Below are positions 1 to 8,636 of a DNA stretch of 41,684 nt, one piece after another. This stretch comes from Candidatus Obscuribacterales bacterium. Its GTDB lineage: Bacteria; Cyanobacteriota; Vampirovibrionia; Obscuribacterales; Obscuribacteraceae. The notes beneath the pieces were generated by a model. It searched no databases. It had not been told where the DNA came from and was given only the letters and a program-made list of their open reading frames with translations. A program made the translations under genes and the position numbers. Every line of letters starts with the position of its first letter. The first letter of the stretch is position 1. The stretch is from contig JAGVKB010000026.1 in NCBI GenBank assembly GCA_020050835.1, forward strand, positions 1 to 41,684, given 5' to 3'.

Positions 1-2471
1 CAACCACATTCACCGCCAACGGCGGCAATCTTCAGTTCAACCTGTCGTCGCAAGGTGCAGTCGCCGCCACCTCTACCTTCACCGGTACGTTCCGAGCCAG
101 CACTCTTAACAATGGCAACGGCAATGTTCAATTCAACTCACCCAATCCGCTTACATTCGGCGCCGGTTCGATCATCAACGGACTCGGTCAAGTCAACATC
201 TCCGTCAACAGCGGCGCCTTCACCTTCAACGGCGCCACTCTCTCTTCCGGCAACAGTATGAATCTGCAAGGTCAATCCGGTCTGTCAATCGGAGCCAACG
301 CCGTGCTTTTAGCGGCGAATCAAATGCAAATGAATACTTCGACCGGCAATCTCACCATCAATAACGGCGTGTCGGTGACGTCAACAAACAACACTGTCAA
401 TCTGCAATCACCCAACAATCTAACCCTTGGTTCCGGCAGTGCGGTTAGCGGAGCCACCGGCGTACAACTGTCCGCCAACAGTGCCGGTTCGACGATATCG
501 ATAGCAGGAGACATTACCGCCGGTTCGTTCTTCGGGGCACCTCCGCCGTTCGGCAACATTCTGTCGGCTGCCATCAAGACTCAGGGCAACGTCACTATCA
601 ATGCGAATGGCACGGGCGGGGTACTCTTCCAGCCGTCCACAACACGGACGATTACGGCGATCGGCGGCTCAGTTCAAATCAATGCTGGCAACACCGGCGC
701 AAGTATTGTGATCGGTGACGGTGTTAACATCGCAAACATCACCGCACAGGGCGGCAACGTTCAATTAAATGCAAACAACCAGATTAATCTCGGCACTTCA
801 GGGACTGTGAGCGCCAGCACCTTGAACAGCTCTGCCGGCAGCATCAACCTGAGTGCCAACCAGCAATTTTCGACCGCGGCCGGCTCGGCAATCAATGCTC
901 TCACGAACGTCTCCATTAACAGCCCGGTAATTTCGTTTGGAGGCGCGCTGACCTCCGGGACGACCGCTTCACTAAACGCTAATAACAGTTTCGCGGTAGG
1001 AAATGCAGCGAATCTGGCCGGCGGCACAACTCTGACCCTTACCCAATCAGGTGGAACGGCTGTCATGACATTTGGAGCCGGCGCTCTCCTTTCGGCCGGC
1101 TCACTGTCCGGAGCCGATTCCGGCACCGGCATTGTGAATCCCGCCAACGTGCTTAAATCCGGTTCGCTCATGGTTTCAGCCCAAACCACCGGTGGTATCG
1201 CTGTCGGTCAGGGCGTAACCTTTACTTCCAACGCCGGTGACGTGAACATCACTTCCAGCGGCAATATCGTCCTCGACAGTTCGGCCGCGTTGCCAACCAC
1301 GACCACAGTCATGAAAGCAAATGGTGGCAATGTCATTTTGATGACCCAAAAAACCATCAGCCAGCTCAATGCAGCCGCAAGCGGCAATACCTTCATCGCC
1401 CGAGCTGTCGGCACCAGTGCCAGCAACAGCATCGGGGGAGGAATTGAGCTGGGCTCCGGAACAACCAGCGCTCAGATTCAAGGAGTATTAAACTCCGCTC
1501 CACGACCCAATCCGCCACTGGATTCACTGGGCGTAGGAGTCGTTTTCACAGGAAATTCCGGTGGCTCGATCGTTCGCAACGTTCAGGGAAGCGGAGCCGT
1601 CAATCTAAACGGCAACGGTACACCGTCTGTCCTGACATTGACGAAGGGAGCGATGGAATTCGATGCAGTCGGAACCGGCGCCTCTGTCACTATCAACCAG
1701 GGTACATTCACGACATTCAGCTTCAAGCCGATCGCCTACATAGCACCGGCAGCTCCCGATGCTGAAACACTGTCGGAATCAGAATTCCTAGAATTGATTG
1801 ACCGCCCGACCGAACTGTCACTTTCCACCTCTGCCTCTGCCAATCGGCCGATGCGAGCCTTTTTTGAATCAGGTTCAAAGTTCAAACACGCTTCCGGCGG
1901 AGAGCTTCATCTCAAGAACGGCACCGTCTTCCTGGCAATCACTGAATCGACAGTCGTCACGACCGACCTTTGCAAGGTCCATGCCAAGCGCGGCGCACTC
2001 TTACAGCTGGATTGCGAAGCTGGACGGACAAGTATTAGAGCGTGCAGCGGAGTTGGCGATGTAATCGTCATTGCCGGAAAGAATACAATCGACCTCAGCG
2101 CCGGACAAGAGCTGATTGTGACTGACCATGCACCCACCAGCGAAGATCTCGAGCAATCCGACAGCATCGGCAGGCGCTGTCTGCACAGCCATCAAGTCAA
2201 CAGTCGGCTACACGTTACAACCGGTGATTTCTCGATCGTCACTTTGATTACAAGCTCGTCTCACCTGTCCGGATTCGGTCGCTCAACAGCCGGACAGGAC
2301 AGAAGAATTCTCGACAAGCTGATCCGAACAGCTGCTTCAATCGATGTCGTCCGGCGCACCAAGGGCGCCTACAAGGCCAGAACCAAACCCGCAATCGAGC
2401 AAAACGTCGAAAGATACACCGAAGCGGAGAGCACGAACGGCAAGCGCAGTTCGTTGAAAGCATCTCTCTAA
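1..2471 (+). CDS. Filamentous-haemagglutinin-like adhesin, 3' part, with FecR-like C-terminal domain
   Basis: The reading frame is already open at base 3 and stays open, so the gene is cut by the left edge and its true start lies outside the window; the ATG at 258 is internal. About 620 residues are low-complexity repeats rich in Gly, Asn, Ser, Thr and Ala, with recurring units such as GGNVQLNANNQINLGTSGTV. This is the pattern of a right-handed beta-helix in FHA/haemagglutinin-repeat surface proteins. The last roughly 190 residues change character: they contain a segment (LHLKNGTVFLAI, then VHAKRGALLQLDCEAG, then VGDVIVIAGKNTIDLSAGQELIV) resembling a FecR-type beta domain, followed by a basic tail. 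The product is most likely a secreted or surface-displayed adhesin. The N-terminal secretion domain cannot be seen here. The repeat type is clear; the FecR assignment is by pattern only. Confidence 0.8.
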   Translation, partial: TTFTANGGNLQFNLSSQGAVAATSTFTGTFRASTLNNGNGNVQFNSPNPLTFGAGSIINGLGQVNISVNSGAFTFNGATLSSGNSMNLQGQSGLSIGANAVLLAANQMQMNTSTGNLTINNGVSVTSTNNTVNLQSPNNLTLGSGSAVSGATGVQLSANSAGSTISIAGDITAGSFFGAPPPFGNILSAAIKTQGNVTINANGTGGVLFQPSTTRTITAIGGSVQINAGNTGASIVIGDGVNIANITAQGGNVQLNANNQINLGTSGTVSASTLNSSAGSINLSANQQFSTAAGSAINALTNVSINSPVISFGGALTSGTTASLNANNSFAVGNAANLAGGTTLTLTQSGGTAVMTFGAGALLSAGSLSGADSGTGIVNPANVLKSGSLMVSAQTTGGIAVGQGVTFTSNAGDVNITSSGNIVLDSSAALPTTTTVMKANGGNVILMTQKTISQLNAAASGNTFIARAVGTSASNSIGGGIELGSGTTSAQIQGVLNSAPRPNPPLDSLGVGVVFTGNSGGSIVRNVQGSGAVNLNGNGTPSVLTLTKGAMEFDAVGTGASVTINQGTFTTFSFKPIAYIAPAAPDAETLSESEFLELIDRPTELSLSTSASANRPMRAFFESGSKFKHASGGELHLKNGTVFLAITESTVVTTDLCKVHAKRGALLQLDCEAGRTSIRACSGVGDVIVIAGKNTIDLSAGQELIVTDHAPTSEDLEQSDSIGRRCLHSHQVNSRLHVTTGDFSIVTLITSSSHLSGFGRSTAGQDRRILDKLIRTAASIDVVRRTKGAYKARTKPAIEQNVERYTEAESTNGKRSSLKASL

Positions 2472-2493
2472 ACTGAGTATTCCGGCCCAATCA

Positions 2494-2593
2494 ATCAGCT
2501 GCCGATGAATCATCCGGCTGCGCCACCAGAGACCCGAGCCGTCAGTCCGAGATTCAAACGATCTATCAGCTGGCGGTGAGTCATCCGGCAGCG
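2494..2593. repeat. Imperfect 29-bp direct repeat between convergent genes
   Basis: Two copies, 2494-2522 and 2565-2593, share 25 of 29 bases (both begin ATCAGCTG and contain TCATCCGGC) with a 71-bp period. They fill most of the gap between the convergent adhesin gene and the minus-strand gene ending at 2624. Each copy can form a weak hairpin. No T-tract follows, so a terminator role is uncertain. Confidence 0.5.
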
Positions 2594-2623
2594 TCTGACT
2601 GTGGTCAGATCACGATTGAGAAT

Positions 2624-3292
2624 CTACCTTCCCAAGGCAGAAGCGATAGAACTGGCAATCGCCTCTGCCACATCCGGAATCTGCTTTTCCGCAAACACGG
2701 CAGCAACTTCCTTACCGGTCTGATCCGTGTAGACCTCGAAATGGAACTTCTGACTGTCAGAAGACCACACCGGCATTCCGGTCGAAGTATCGACAAGGCG
2801 CATCGTTACTATCAAGTCATACTTGTCAGGAGCCACGGTATTTCCATTGAATGAAATTTTTTCGACTGTTCCGGTTGCGCAATAACGAACAGCAAGCTTG
2901 CTGGACAATTGTGCAAACTGATCGGCCGGATTGACGGTCAATTGAGATGTATTCTGAAATTTCTGCAATTCATCATCGGACACGACCAGGCTGCCCAGCC
3001 GGCCGGCCAAGCGATCCGCAACAGCCTTCTGCAGGGCATCCGGTATCTTAGACAGCTCCCCTTGAGTCGGTTCGGATCGCTTGTTCTTTAGTTGCCAGAT
3101 ATCGTCAGCTTTGAGGTGCCAGACCAGCGGTCCTTTGAAACGCAAAACTGCGACACGCGAAGGAACGACAGGCGGCGCTATTCCTTTGTCTTTTGATGTG
3201 ACCGCCAAATTCTGCTTTGCCGGTGCAGCTCCAGCTGATGCAGCCAGCAGAGAAAGACTGAGGGTAAGCAGGGAAATGAAGATTCCTCTCAC
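2624..3292 (-). CDS. Secreted CsgG/TolB-N-like lipoprotein-assembly type protein (hypothetical)
   Basis: A 222-residue protein with a clear Sec signal peptide (MRGIFISLLTLSLSLLAASAG then AAPA), so it is exported. The start is a GTG at 3290-3292 with AAGGAG seven bases upstream. The mature part begins with a beta strand, VPSRVAVLRFKG, and continues with helices in which the N-terminal residues of each element alternate with a later VAVRYCATGTVEKISFNG segment and YDLIVTMRLVDTSTGMPVWS. This order (VAVLpF, a 'which level is it' helix pair, a status strand, then RLVDvsTGeivws) is the usual plan of the CsgG/LpoB/TolB-N/DUF799-like fold found in outer-membrane accessory proteins. Family membership is inferred from this plan; the specific function is unknown. 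The next minus-strand gene upstream starts at 5017. Confidence 0.6.
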   Translation of the reverse strand: MRGIFISLLTLSLSLLAASAGAAPAKQNLAVTSKDKGIAPPVVPSRVAVLRFKGPLVWHLKADDIWQLKNKRSEPTQGELSKIPDALQKAVADRLAGRLGSLVVSDDELQKFQNTSQLTVNPADQFAQLSSKLAVRYCATGTVEKISFNGNTVAPDKYDLIVTMRLVDTSTGMPVWSSDSQKFHFEVYTDQTGKEVAAVFAEKQIPDVAEAIASSIASALGR

Positions 3293-3343
3293 TTTTGTGC
3301 TCCTTGAACCGAAGTGCAGCGCCGATTATACACCTGAGCGAAG

Positions 3344-5017
3344 CTATTTGCCTTTGGCTTGCTGCTTGTTGAATAACTCCGGCCATTTTGCGGTCCGCGA
3401 GTCACCAAAAATATCTTTGATTGTCTTATGCGCAGCGTACCTGCCGGACCAGTAAGACTCCTTGAGCTGGCGCAACTGTTTGTCAATTTGATCGACTTTA
3501 GTGTAGTTCTCGAAATCAAGCGTTTCCTGCAAGGAGTCGGCCACTCGCGCTTGCTCTTCACGGGAGATTGATCCATCTTTCACTCGCTCATCATAGGCAT
3601 TGAGGACGAACTCAACCCTGGTTGAGAACTGATCGCTCGTAAGCGTGCCTGCCTCCCTTTGCCTCCTCAATAGCTCGAACTCCAGAACCGTGTCAACTAC
3701 ACCGTTCTTACTGTTGCATTCGACCGCGCGCTGGAGATCGCTTAAGTGCCGCAAAGACCTTGAGGAGGACAATGAAAGAAACAATTCCAGAGACGGAATC
3801 TTGCCATGATCCGCTTGCGCCCCCCATTGATTGTTGACCGCCACCGTATTTGGTGCACCGCCGGCATAGTCGTTCAAACAGACAAAATGTCCTCCACCTC
3901 GGCGCCTTCTTCTGCCGTAATGACCATCAGTCCAGAACGGCTCGTGATCGCTGTCCACAAAAGCAATGGCGGGAAGCATGCGCTCTCGCTTCAGCTTCTG
4001 CAGCAAATCATTGAGTTCGCCCACTGAACCGACATGCTCCATACCATCGAAGATATTGACGTCTCTTCGTTCGATCACGCTAAGTTTATTGCGATTGCCG
4101 GCAATCGCTCGATTCATCTCTTGGATCTGCCCCGGGTACAATCCATCAAAGTCGTTATAGCCCGTCTCTACTCCGGTCTTGGTACGTCGCTGCCAGGCAA
4201 TCACTTCGTCGAAGGTCTGCGCAGCTCCAAATTTGTTAGCATTGTACCGCCAGATCTGCCTGTAGCCAGGATACACCACCGAAATTGCCGTGCCTTGAAA
4301 GAGCTGGCTGGCATAGCTGCGTTGACCGTCATGCGCTGTGATGCGATTAGACTCGGAATCAGGAGTCAGAACGCTTTGATGCGGAACGATCGCCTTCGAC
4401 TTTCCCTCCGGTATGAATTGCCTTGTCAGATATACGTCTGCAACCACGCGGGCAGCATCGGCCGGGCTTCGCCAGTACATCTCCGATTCCAGGGCCGCCG
4501 CACCGCAGGTCAGGTGATTACCTTGATCGACTTTCTCAGGGTTGGCCGCATAGCTCATAAGCTGCTTCGCCAGAACGATATCCCAACCGACCGCGGTGCT
4601 CTCGGACTGAGCCGGAGCGCTCGTCAACAAGCGCATCACCTGTTTGTAGAAGGCAGTGCGCTGCTGAGCCGAGATGAATTGCGTTTGAGAGCGTTGCTCC
4701 AGCCCCGCTACATCCTTTTGAAAGTCGACCAACATCCACCATGGCATCTTGACCTTAGCCGTATCGCTCAGCTGAAGCTGAATCGCTTCCTTTTCTTGTT
4801 GAACCAACGCTGCCGGTCTGGGCGCAAGCCTGGTTGCCTCGCGCAAAGTCTGGCAGCCTAAAGCGTCATGCCCGCCAGGCTCTTTACCGCTCGCGCTGTT
4901 ATCTCGCCAGCTGGATTCCCAAAAACTACCGGGCAGACCACCGTCCGACTCCGGTATCTGAGCAATCCGACCGCTAATTGCCGACTCACTATCAAAACCG
5001 TCTGTGTTCCGAGCCAT
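3344..5017 (-). CDS. Putative C39/papain-like cysteine peptidase
   Basis: A 557-residue protein with no signal peptide or membrane segment. Three motifs in the right order suggest a papain-fold cysteine peptidase: Cys171 in NHLTCGAAALE at the start of a helix (like the CGPAAL motif of C39-type enzymes), His377 in GGGHFVCLNDY, and Asn at about 395-396 in VAVNNQWG. The basic stretch YGRRRRRGGG comes directly before the His motif. The N-terminal 130 residues are polar and probably disordered. The C-terminal 110 residues are charged and helical, with a DERVKDGSISREEQ segment. The substrate is unknown. It could be a self-processing or host-directed effector, since it lacks an obvious export signal, or a transglutaminase-like enzyme of the same fold. 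The catalytic assignment comes from motifs only. Confidence 0.5.
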   Translation of the reverse strand: MARNTDGFDSESAISGRIAQIPESDGGLPGSFWESSWRDNSASGKEPGGHDALGCQTLREATRLAPRPAALVQQEKEAIQLQLSDTAKVKMPWWMLVDFQKDVAGLEQRSQTQFISAQQRTAFYKQVMRLLTSAPAQSESTAVGWDIVLAKQLMSYAANPEKVDQGNHLTCGAAALESEMYWRSPADAARVVADVYLTRQFIPEGKSKAIVPHQSVLTPDSESNRITAHDGQRSYASQLFQGTAISVVYPGYRQIWRYNANKFGAAQTFDEVIAWQRRTKTGVETGYNDFDGLYPGQIQEMNRAIAGNRNKLSVIERRDVNIFDGMEHVGSVGELNDLLQKLKRERMLPAIAFVDSDHEPFWTDGHYGRRRRRGGGHFVCLNDYAGGAPNTVAVNNQWGAQADHGKIPSLELFLSLSSSRSLRHLSDLQRAVECNSKNGVVDTVLEFELLRRQREAGTLTSDQFSTRVEFVLNAYDERVKDGSISREEQARVADSLQETLDFENYTKVDQIDKQLRQLKESYWSGRYAAHKTIKDIFGDSRTAKWPELFNKQQAKGK

Positions 5018-5186
5018 GCTTACCTACATTCCCGCAGTCAACGGGCAATGATGGATTATCTCGGGTAGCAGCCAGTTGATTATACTCGGCAAAAATGCGG
5101 AAGGCACTATCTACCCCCGGTTTTCCGGGCTCTAAATTATTCAGTATCAGCGCCTGTTTCAGTCCCAAAAGCTGACCAGCCAGACC

Positions 5187-5990
5187 TCAGGTACGCTCAA
5201 TGGTTATTTTTGAGCCGATTGGCGGTTTGCCGAAATCGGCCCAGGCAGAACCACCGCGTTGAAAAAACTCCCAGTAGCGCTTGTTGTGACCTGAGCTGCC
5301 GGGAGCAAAGGCAAGATCTCCTTCCATCACATTGAAACTGCCGGTGGCAACCGTCGCCGTTCTGACGGTTCCGCCAATAATTGCCCGAATGCGCTCGCCG
5401 GAATTCAGAGCGGCAAATCGTTCATCACCTGCTCTGATAGTCGTTTTGAGATTGCCGAAGGAGTCAATGTAGCCGATCACCTCCGCCGGGATGTCCGGCA
5501 CAACTGCCGCGGCATCAAGCTTGCCCAGCCGGAATGAAAACTCTTCGGCGACAGCCTTGCCTACTATCTCAGGGAAGTAATCACGCGATCGAAACTGCGA
5601 TCCGTCATCCTTCACTTGCACAGCCCACAATTCCGCAATCTCATCTCGGACAAAAGCAAGCGAGTAGCCGCTGTTGACCGCAACGACCTTCACGCCATTC
5701 TTGAGCCTACCATACAGAAGCCCTTCGCCCTCGTTATTTGCCCGTGCTGCTCGTCTGTCCTTGCGGGGAGCGCAGTTGGCAAAGATAATCATATTTTCCG
5801 GACGCAGATCAATATCTGACAGCCCCAGCTGGGCCAAGACGAATCCCTGGGCAATTGTCTCAAAGGAACCGACCGACGTCAGGTGAAATCGAGCGTCATG
5901 AGGCAACTGCGCGCTCAGCGCCGCCATCACCTCCGCCCAGGCCAGGTCTCCCGGCGCATAGTCGCAAATCACATGCACAAAACTGGACAT
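5187..5990 (-). CDS. Divergent SAM hydrolase / DUF62 (SAM hydroxide adenosyltransferase-like) protein
   Basis: A 267-residue cytosolic protein started by ATG with AGGAG upstream. The N-terminus VHVICDYAPGDLAWAEVMAAL matches the TDFG..D.YV..MK layout of the DUF62 family, whose members convert S-adenosylmethionine to adenosine and methionine. VNSGYSL sits where the family has PDNGLL. The C-terminal domain opens with VIGYIDSFGNLKTTI, close to the family's IDrFGNliTNI. In the known enzymes the catalytic triad includes an Asp in VDPGVGTxRR. Here the equivalent stretch is ANCAPRKDRR, with Asn where that Asp is expected and the Arg kept. The protein may therefore be a changed-function or inactive member. 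No metabolic partner is visible next to it. Confidence 0.6.
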   Translation of the reverse strand: MSSFVHVICDYAPGDLAWAEVMAALSAQLPHDARFHLTSVGSFETIAQGFVLAQLGLSDIDLRPENMIIFANCAPRKDRRAARANNEGEGLLYGRLKNGVKVVAVNSGYSLAFVRDEIAELWAVQVKDDGSQFRSRDYFPEIVGKAVAEEFSFRLGKLDAAAVVPDIPAEVIGYIDSFGNLKTTIRAGDERFAALNSGERIRAIIGGTVRTATVATGSFNVMEGDLAFAPGSSGHNKRYWEFFQRGGSAWADFGKPPIGSKITIERT

Positions 5991-6218
5991 CTTGTCTCCT
6001 CTCGGTCAACCGCCAAATCTGGTCCATCAAGCTTGCAGCCGCTATAGATTGATGCCCACCGAATGGTCGCCTTAAACTGGCAGATAACAAGTAAGCGTAC
6101 GCATTAATTGCCGCTTCTGCTCAGGACTGGACAGACTGTTGAAGCGGTGCCATTATGAAGTCAGAATCCATTAGTCTGGTAATGTCTTTGGATTCTTCTA
6201 CCACGGGAGTGTTGCGCA

Positions 6219-6431
6219 ATGAAAGCAAAATTACCCGAAAACGAACAAACGCTCGTAGCCGGAGCAAGATATTTATGTGTATGGTGCGATGCCGAGTTCT
6301 CCATGAAAAGAAGCGAGTTGCGCTGCCCCGGGTGCGGTAACAGTCAGGTGCAGGACATCATACCGATCTATATGGAAAACGATCCACAGGAAGAAGCGCT
6401 CTATTGCGAGGTCGACTTCCACGGCGGCTAA
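6219..6431 (+). CDS. Small zinc-ribbon protein heading the pqq operon
   Basis: A 70-residue protein. The ATG at 6219 is preceded by GGGAGTG at about eight bases. It carries two Cys pairs, CVWC at residues 20-23 and CPGC at about 36-39, spaced as in rubredoxin-like zinc ribbons, followed by an acidic C-terminus ending EVDFHGG. It sits 19 bases upstream of pqqA in the same direction and is very likely co-transcribed. No PQQ pathway protein of this kind is known to me, so a link is suggested only by position. It could regulate the operon, bind PqqA, or be an unrelated metal-binding protein. Confidence 0.7.
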   Translation: MKAKLPENEQTLVAGARYLCVWCDAEFSMKRSELRCPGCGNSQVQDIIPIYMENDPQEEALYCEVDFHGG

Positions 6432-6450
6432 TCACGGAGAAAAGTTCTCG

Positions 6451-6522
6451 ATGTGGGAAAAACCGGCATATGAAGTGATCGACGTCTGCGCCGAAGTGAC
6501 GGCCTACGTCTTAAAGAGGTAG
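6451..6522 (+). CDS. pqqA: PQQ precursor peptide PqqA
   Basis: A 23-residue peptide beginning MWEKPAY and ending VLKR. Length, N-terminal MW.KPA and C-terminal motif all match PqqA. The conserved E-x3-Y (EVTAY, Glu15 and Tyr19) supplies the two residues that are cross-linked to make pyrroloquinoline quinone, and they stand at the same numbers as in the classic 23-residue PqqA. GGAGA lies at 6437-6441, ten bases before the ATG. The gene sits between the zinc-ribbon gene and pqqB (6-base gap). It has an unusual Cys13. It was too short for a routine ORF threshold, but its identity is nearly certain from sequence and context. Confidence 0.95.
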   Translation: MWEKPAYEVIDVCAEVTAYVLKR

Positions 6523-6528
6523 CACTGG

Positions 6529-7431
6529 TTGTATCTGCGCATTCTCGGTTCGGCAGCAGGCGGTGGCTACCCTCAGTGGAACTGCGCATGCAATCTCTGC
6601 CGATTGGTCCGCAATGGCGGTGGAACAATCCCAAGGCGATTGCACGCCTCGCTGGCCCTGAGTGCAACCGGTGACAGCTGGCATCTGATCAACGCCACTC
6701 CCGATGTGTTGACGCAAATCAACCAGTCAGAGTCTCTCCACCCGGGACCGGATTTACGCCAAACGCCGGTCAAGAGCATCTTTTTGACCGACGCAGAGCT
6801 GGATCATACAATCGGATTGCTGCTTTTGAGAGAAGGCTCGCGTCTAGACGTGTACGCGGCCGAAACCGTACTGGAGGCCTTGTCAGAAAGCTTTCCAGTC
6901 AGACGGATGCTTTCGCATTATTGCGACAACAATTGGATATCGCTGGCAATCGGTCGTTCTCTTCCATTTGAAGACAATCGCCTGATTGTCGAGACGATTG
7001 GCACAGGCAGCAAGCGTCCTCGTTACGCCTCAAGGAATGACTCCGGTTCCGATTGGGTAATTGCCTATCGATTCGAGGACCCAGCAACCGGAGGATCCCT
7101 TTTCTACTGTCCGGCCCTCGAGTCCTGGAGTCCGGAAATCGAATCGGCAATTGAAAGGTCTAGTTGCATTTTAATTGACGGCACATTCTGGTCAGACGAC
7201 GAAATGTCAGCACTGGGAGCCGGAAAGCTTTCTGCTGCTGAGATGGGGCACGTACCTTTATTCGGCACTGCCGGCAGTATCACGAGGCTGGCCAACTTTT
7301 CAAGCAAGAAAAAGTTGCTGATCCATATAAACAACACCAATCCGATCTTAGATCCCAACTCTCGAGAGCGGCAGATGCTAGGATTCCACGGCATAGAGAT
7401 CGGCCATGACGAAATGGAGTTAACGATTTAG
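6529..7431 (+). CDS. pqqB: PQQ biosynthesis protein PqqB
   Basis: A 300-residue member of the metallo-beta-lactamase fold, started by TTG six bases after pqqA. The N-terminus LGSAAGGGYPQWNCACNLC carries the PqqB signature, including the CxCxxC motif thought to hold a structural metal. The sequence DAELDHTIGLLLLREG (about residue 84 on) matches the DaqlDHttGLL.LREg motif that carries metal ligands, and HINNTNPIL near the C-terminus is also diagnostic. PqqB is a hydroxylase acting on the cross-linked Glu-Tyr intermediate before PqqC. Length is normal. It is followed after one base by pqqC. Confidence 0.95.
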   Translation: MYLRILGSAAGGGYPQWNCACNLCRLVRNGGGTIPRRLHASLALSATGDSWHLINATPDVLTQINQSESLHPGPDLRQTPVKSIFLTDAELDHTIGLLLLREGSRLDVYAAETVLEALSESFPVRRMLSHYCDNNWISLAIGRSLPFEDNRLIVETIGTGSKRPRYASRNDSGSDWVIAYRFEDPATGGSLFYCPALESWSPEIESAIERSSCILIDGTFWSDDEMSALGAGKLSAAEMGHVPLFGTAGSITRLANFSSKKKLLIHINNTNPILDPNSRERQMLGFHGIEIGHDEMELTI

Positions 7432-7432
7432 C

Positions 7433-8137
7433 GTGAAAGGCTGGAGCAAAACCGAGTTTCTCGAGCGCCTCAAAGCCGTGGGCATCAAACGGTACCACGA
7501 CAAACACCCTTTTCATCTACGGATGCATCGCGGCGAGCTGAGCAGGGACGAACTCAAGAGCTGGATTCTAAACCGCTTCTACTATCAAAAGAATCTGCCG
7601 GTGAAAGATGCCCTCATATTAGCCAAGCTGCCGACCAGAGAAGAGCGCCGGATCTGGCTGCAAAGGATCGTCGATCACGACGGTCGAAGCGGCTCTGATG
7701 GAGGAATCGAAGCCTGGCTTAAGCTTGGTGAAGCAGCCGGTTTGTCTGCCCGTGCGATGCTGGCGGAGAAAGACGTTGCTGCCGGAGTCAGGTTTGCAGT
7801 AGACTCATATGTGAATTTTTGCCGGCTGCAGCCCTGGCTGATGGCTGTTGCATCTTCCTTGACCGAGTTGTTCGCACCAGACCTGGTCAAGCATCGCATC
7901 GCAGTGATAGAAAGGCACTATCAGTGGGTGCCAAGTGAAGGACTGGATTACTTTCGCAACCGTTTAACTCAGGCACCGCGCGATGCCGATCATGCCCTGG
8001 AGCTGGTACTCACAAATGCCAACTCACCAAGCGAGCAAAGAGATGCAGTGGGAGCGCTTCACTTCAAATGCGACGTTCTCTGGGCGATGCTGGATGCAAT
8101 CGATTGCAATGTAGAGCAGCATGAACGATTCAATTGA
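7433..8137 (+). CDS. pqqC: Pyrroloquinoline-quinone synthase PqqC
   Basis: A 234-residue cofactor-less oxidase that carries out the final ring closure and eight-electron oxidation to PQQ. The start is GTG, one base after the pqqB stop. Family motifs are intact: HPFHLRMHRGELSRDELKSW, NRFYYQKNLPVKDALILA, then IVDHDGR, and ELFAPDLVKHRIAVIERHYQW. The TENA/PqqC all-helical fold is expected. The 3' end overlaps pqqD by 17 bases, so the two are probably translationally coupled. Confidence 0.95.
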   Translation: MKGWSKTEFLERLKAVGIKRYHDKHPFHLRMHRGELSRDELKSWILNRFYYQKNLPVKDALILAKLPTREERRIWLQRIVDHDGRSGSDGGIEAWLKLGEAAGLSARAMLAEKDVAAGVRFAVDSYVNFCRLQPWLMAVASSLTELFAPDLVKHRIAVIERHYQWVPSEGLDYFRNRLTQAPRDADHALELVLTNANSPSEQRDAVGALHFKCDVLWAMLDAIDCNVEQHERFN

Positions 8138-8396
8138 CAGGCACTCGAAGCCGAAATTAGCCCGAAAGGCAAAGCTCCAATTCGACAGCGTCAGATCTTT
8201 GACCTTACTTCTCCTTCCCGAGCGGGTTGTAAAGCTCAACAAAACCGCTGCCGATATCCTTCACCTTTGCGATGGCAAACGCGCGATTGAGGAGATCACC
8301 AAGGAGCTCGAGTTGCGTTACTCGCAGGCCGGTCTCGAAAGTGAAATCATCGAATTTGTCCGCGATGTCAGCCGGAACGGTTGGGTCGAAAAGTAG
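8121..8396 (+). CDS. pqqD: PQQ biosynthesis chaperone PqqD
   Basis: A 91-residue RiPP recognition element protein. It matches PqqD from KPKLARKAKLQFDSVR through LLLPERVVKLNKTAADILHLCDG (the LL.PE...L..TA..IL.LCDG signature) to the C-terminal GWVEK. PqqD binds the PqqA peptide and presents it to the radical SAM enzyme PqqE. The start overlaps the 3' end of pqqC. The partner gene pqqE is not adjacent but 7.5 kb downstream on the same strand. Confidence 0.95.
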   Translation: MNDSIDRHSKPKLARKAKLQFDSVRSLTLLLLPERVVKLNKTAADILHLCDGKRAIEEITKELELRYSQAGLESEIIEFVRDVSRNGWVEK

Positions 8397-8459
8397 GCTC
8401 TAGAAGCAGTCTTAATCGCATACACAAGCAGATTAAATTCAGGTCGACCAAGAGATAAT

Positions 8460-8475
8460 CTGGTATCTTTACCAG
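8460..8475. promoter_or_regulatory. Inverted repeat CTGGTA-TCTT-TACCAG upstream of tal-pgi
   Basis: A perfect 6-bp inverted repeat with a 4-base loop, directly followed by TATTAAT, in the 240-base gap between pqqD and the tal-pgi start. It could be an operator or part of a promoter for the pentose phosphate genes. There is no further support. Confidence 0.25.
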
Positions 8476-8636
8476 TATTAATCGGTATGTTGGCTCGAAA
8501 AGGTCGGTTCCCACTCAAGCTGGATCCGCGCGTTCGAAGCACGGATCAGCATGATGTCGAAATCGGGTTTCCAACCTTGGCATCCTGGTTGTTGTCTATC
8601 CGGCAGATTCGACGGCCGGTCCAAAGGAGTGAAACG

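Noticed and set aside
761-1189. 142-codon minus-strand ORF inside the adhesin gene
   Set aside because: A shadow of the repetitive adhesin; Ala/Pro-rich and without features.
4034-4861. 275-codon plus-strand ORF antisense to the cysteine peptidase gene
   Set aside because: Composition and lack of ribosome site point to a shadow of the minus-strand gene.
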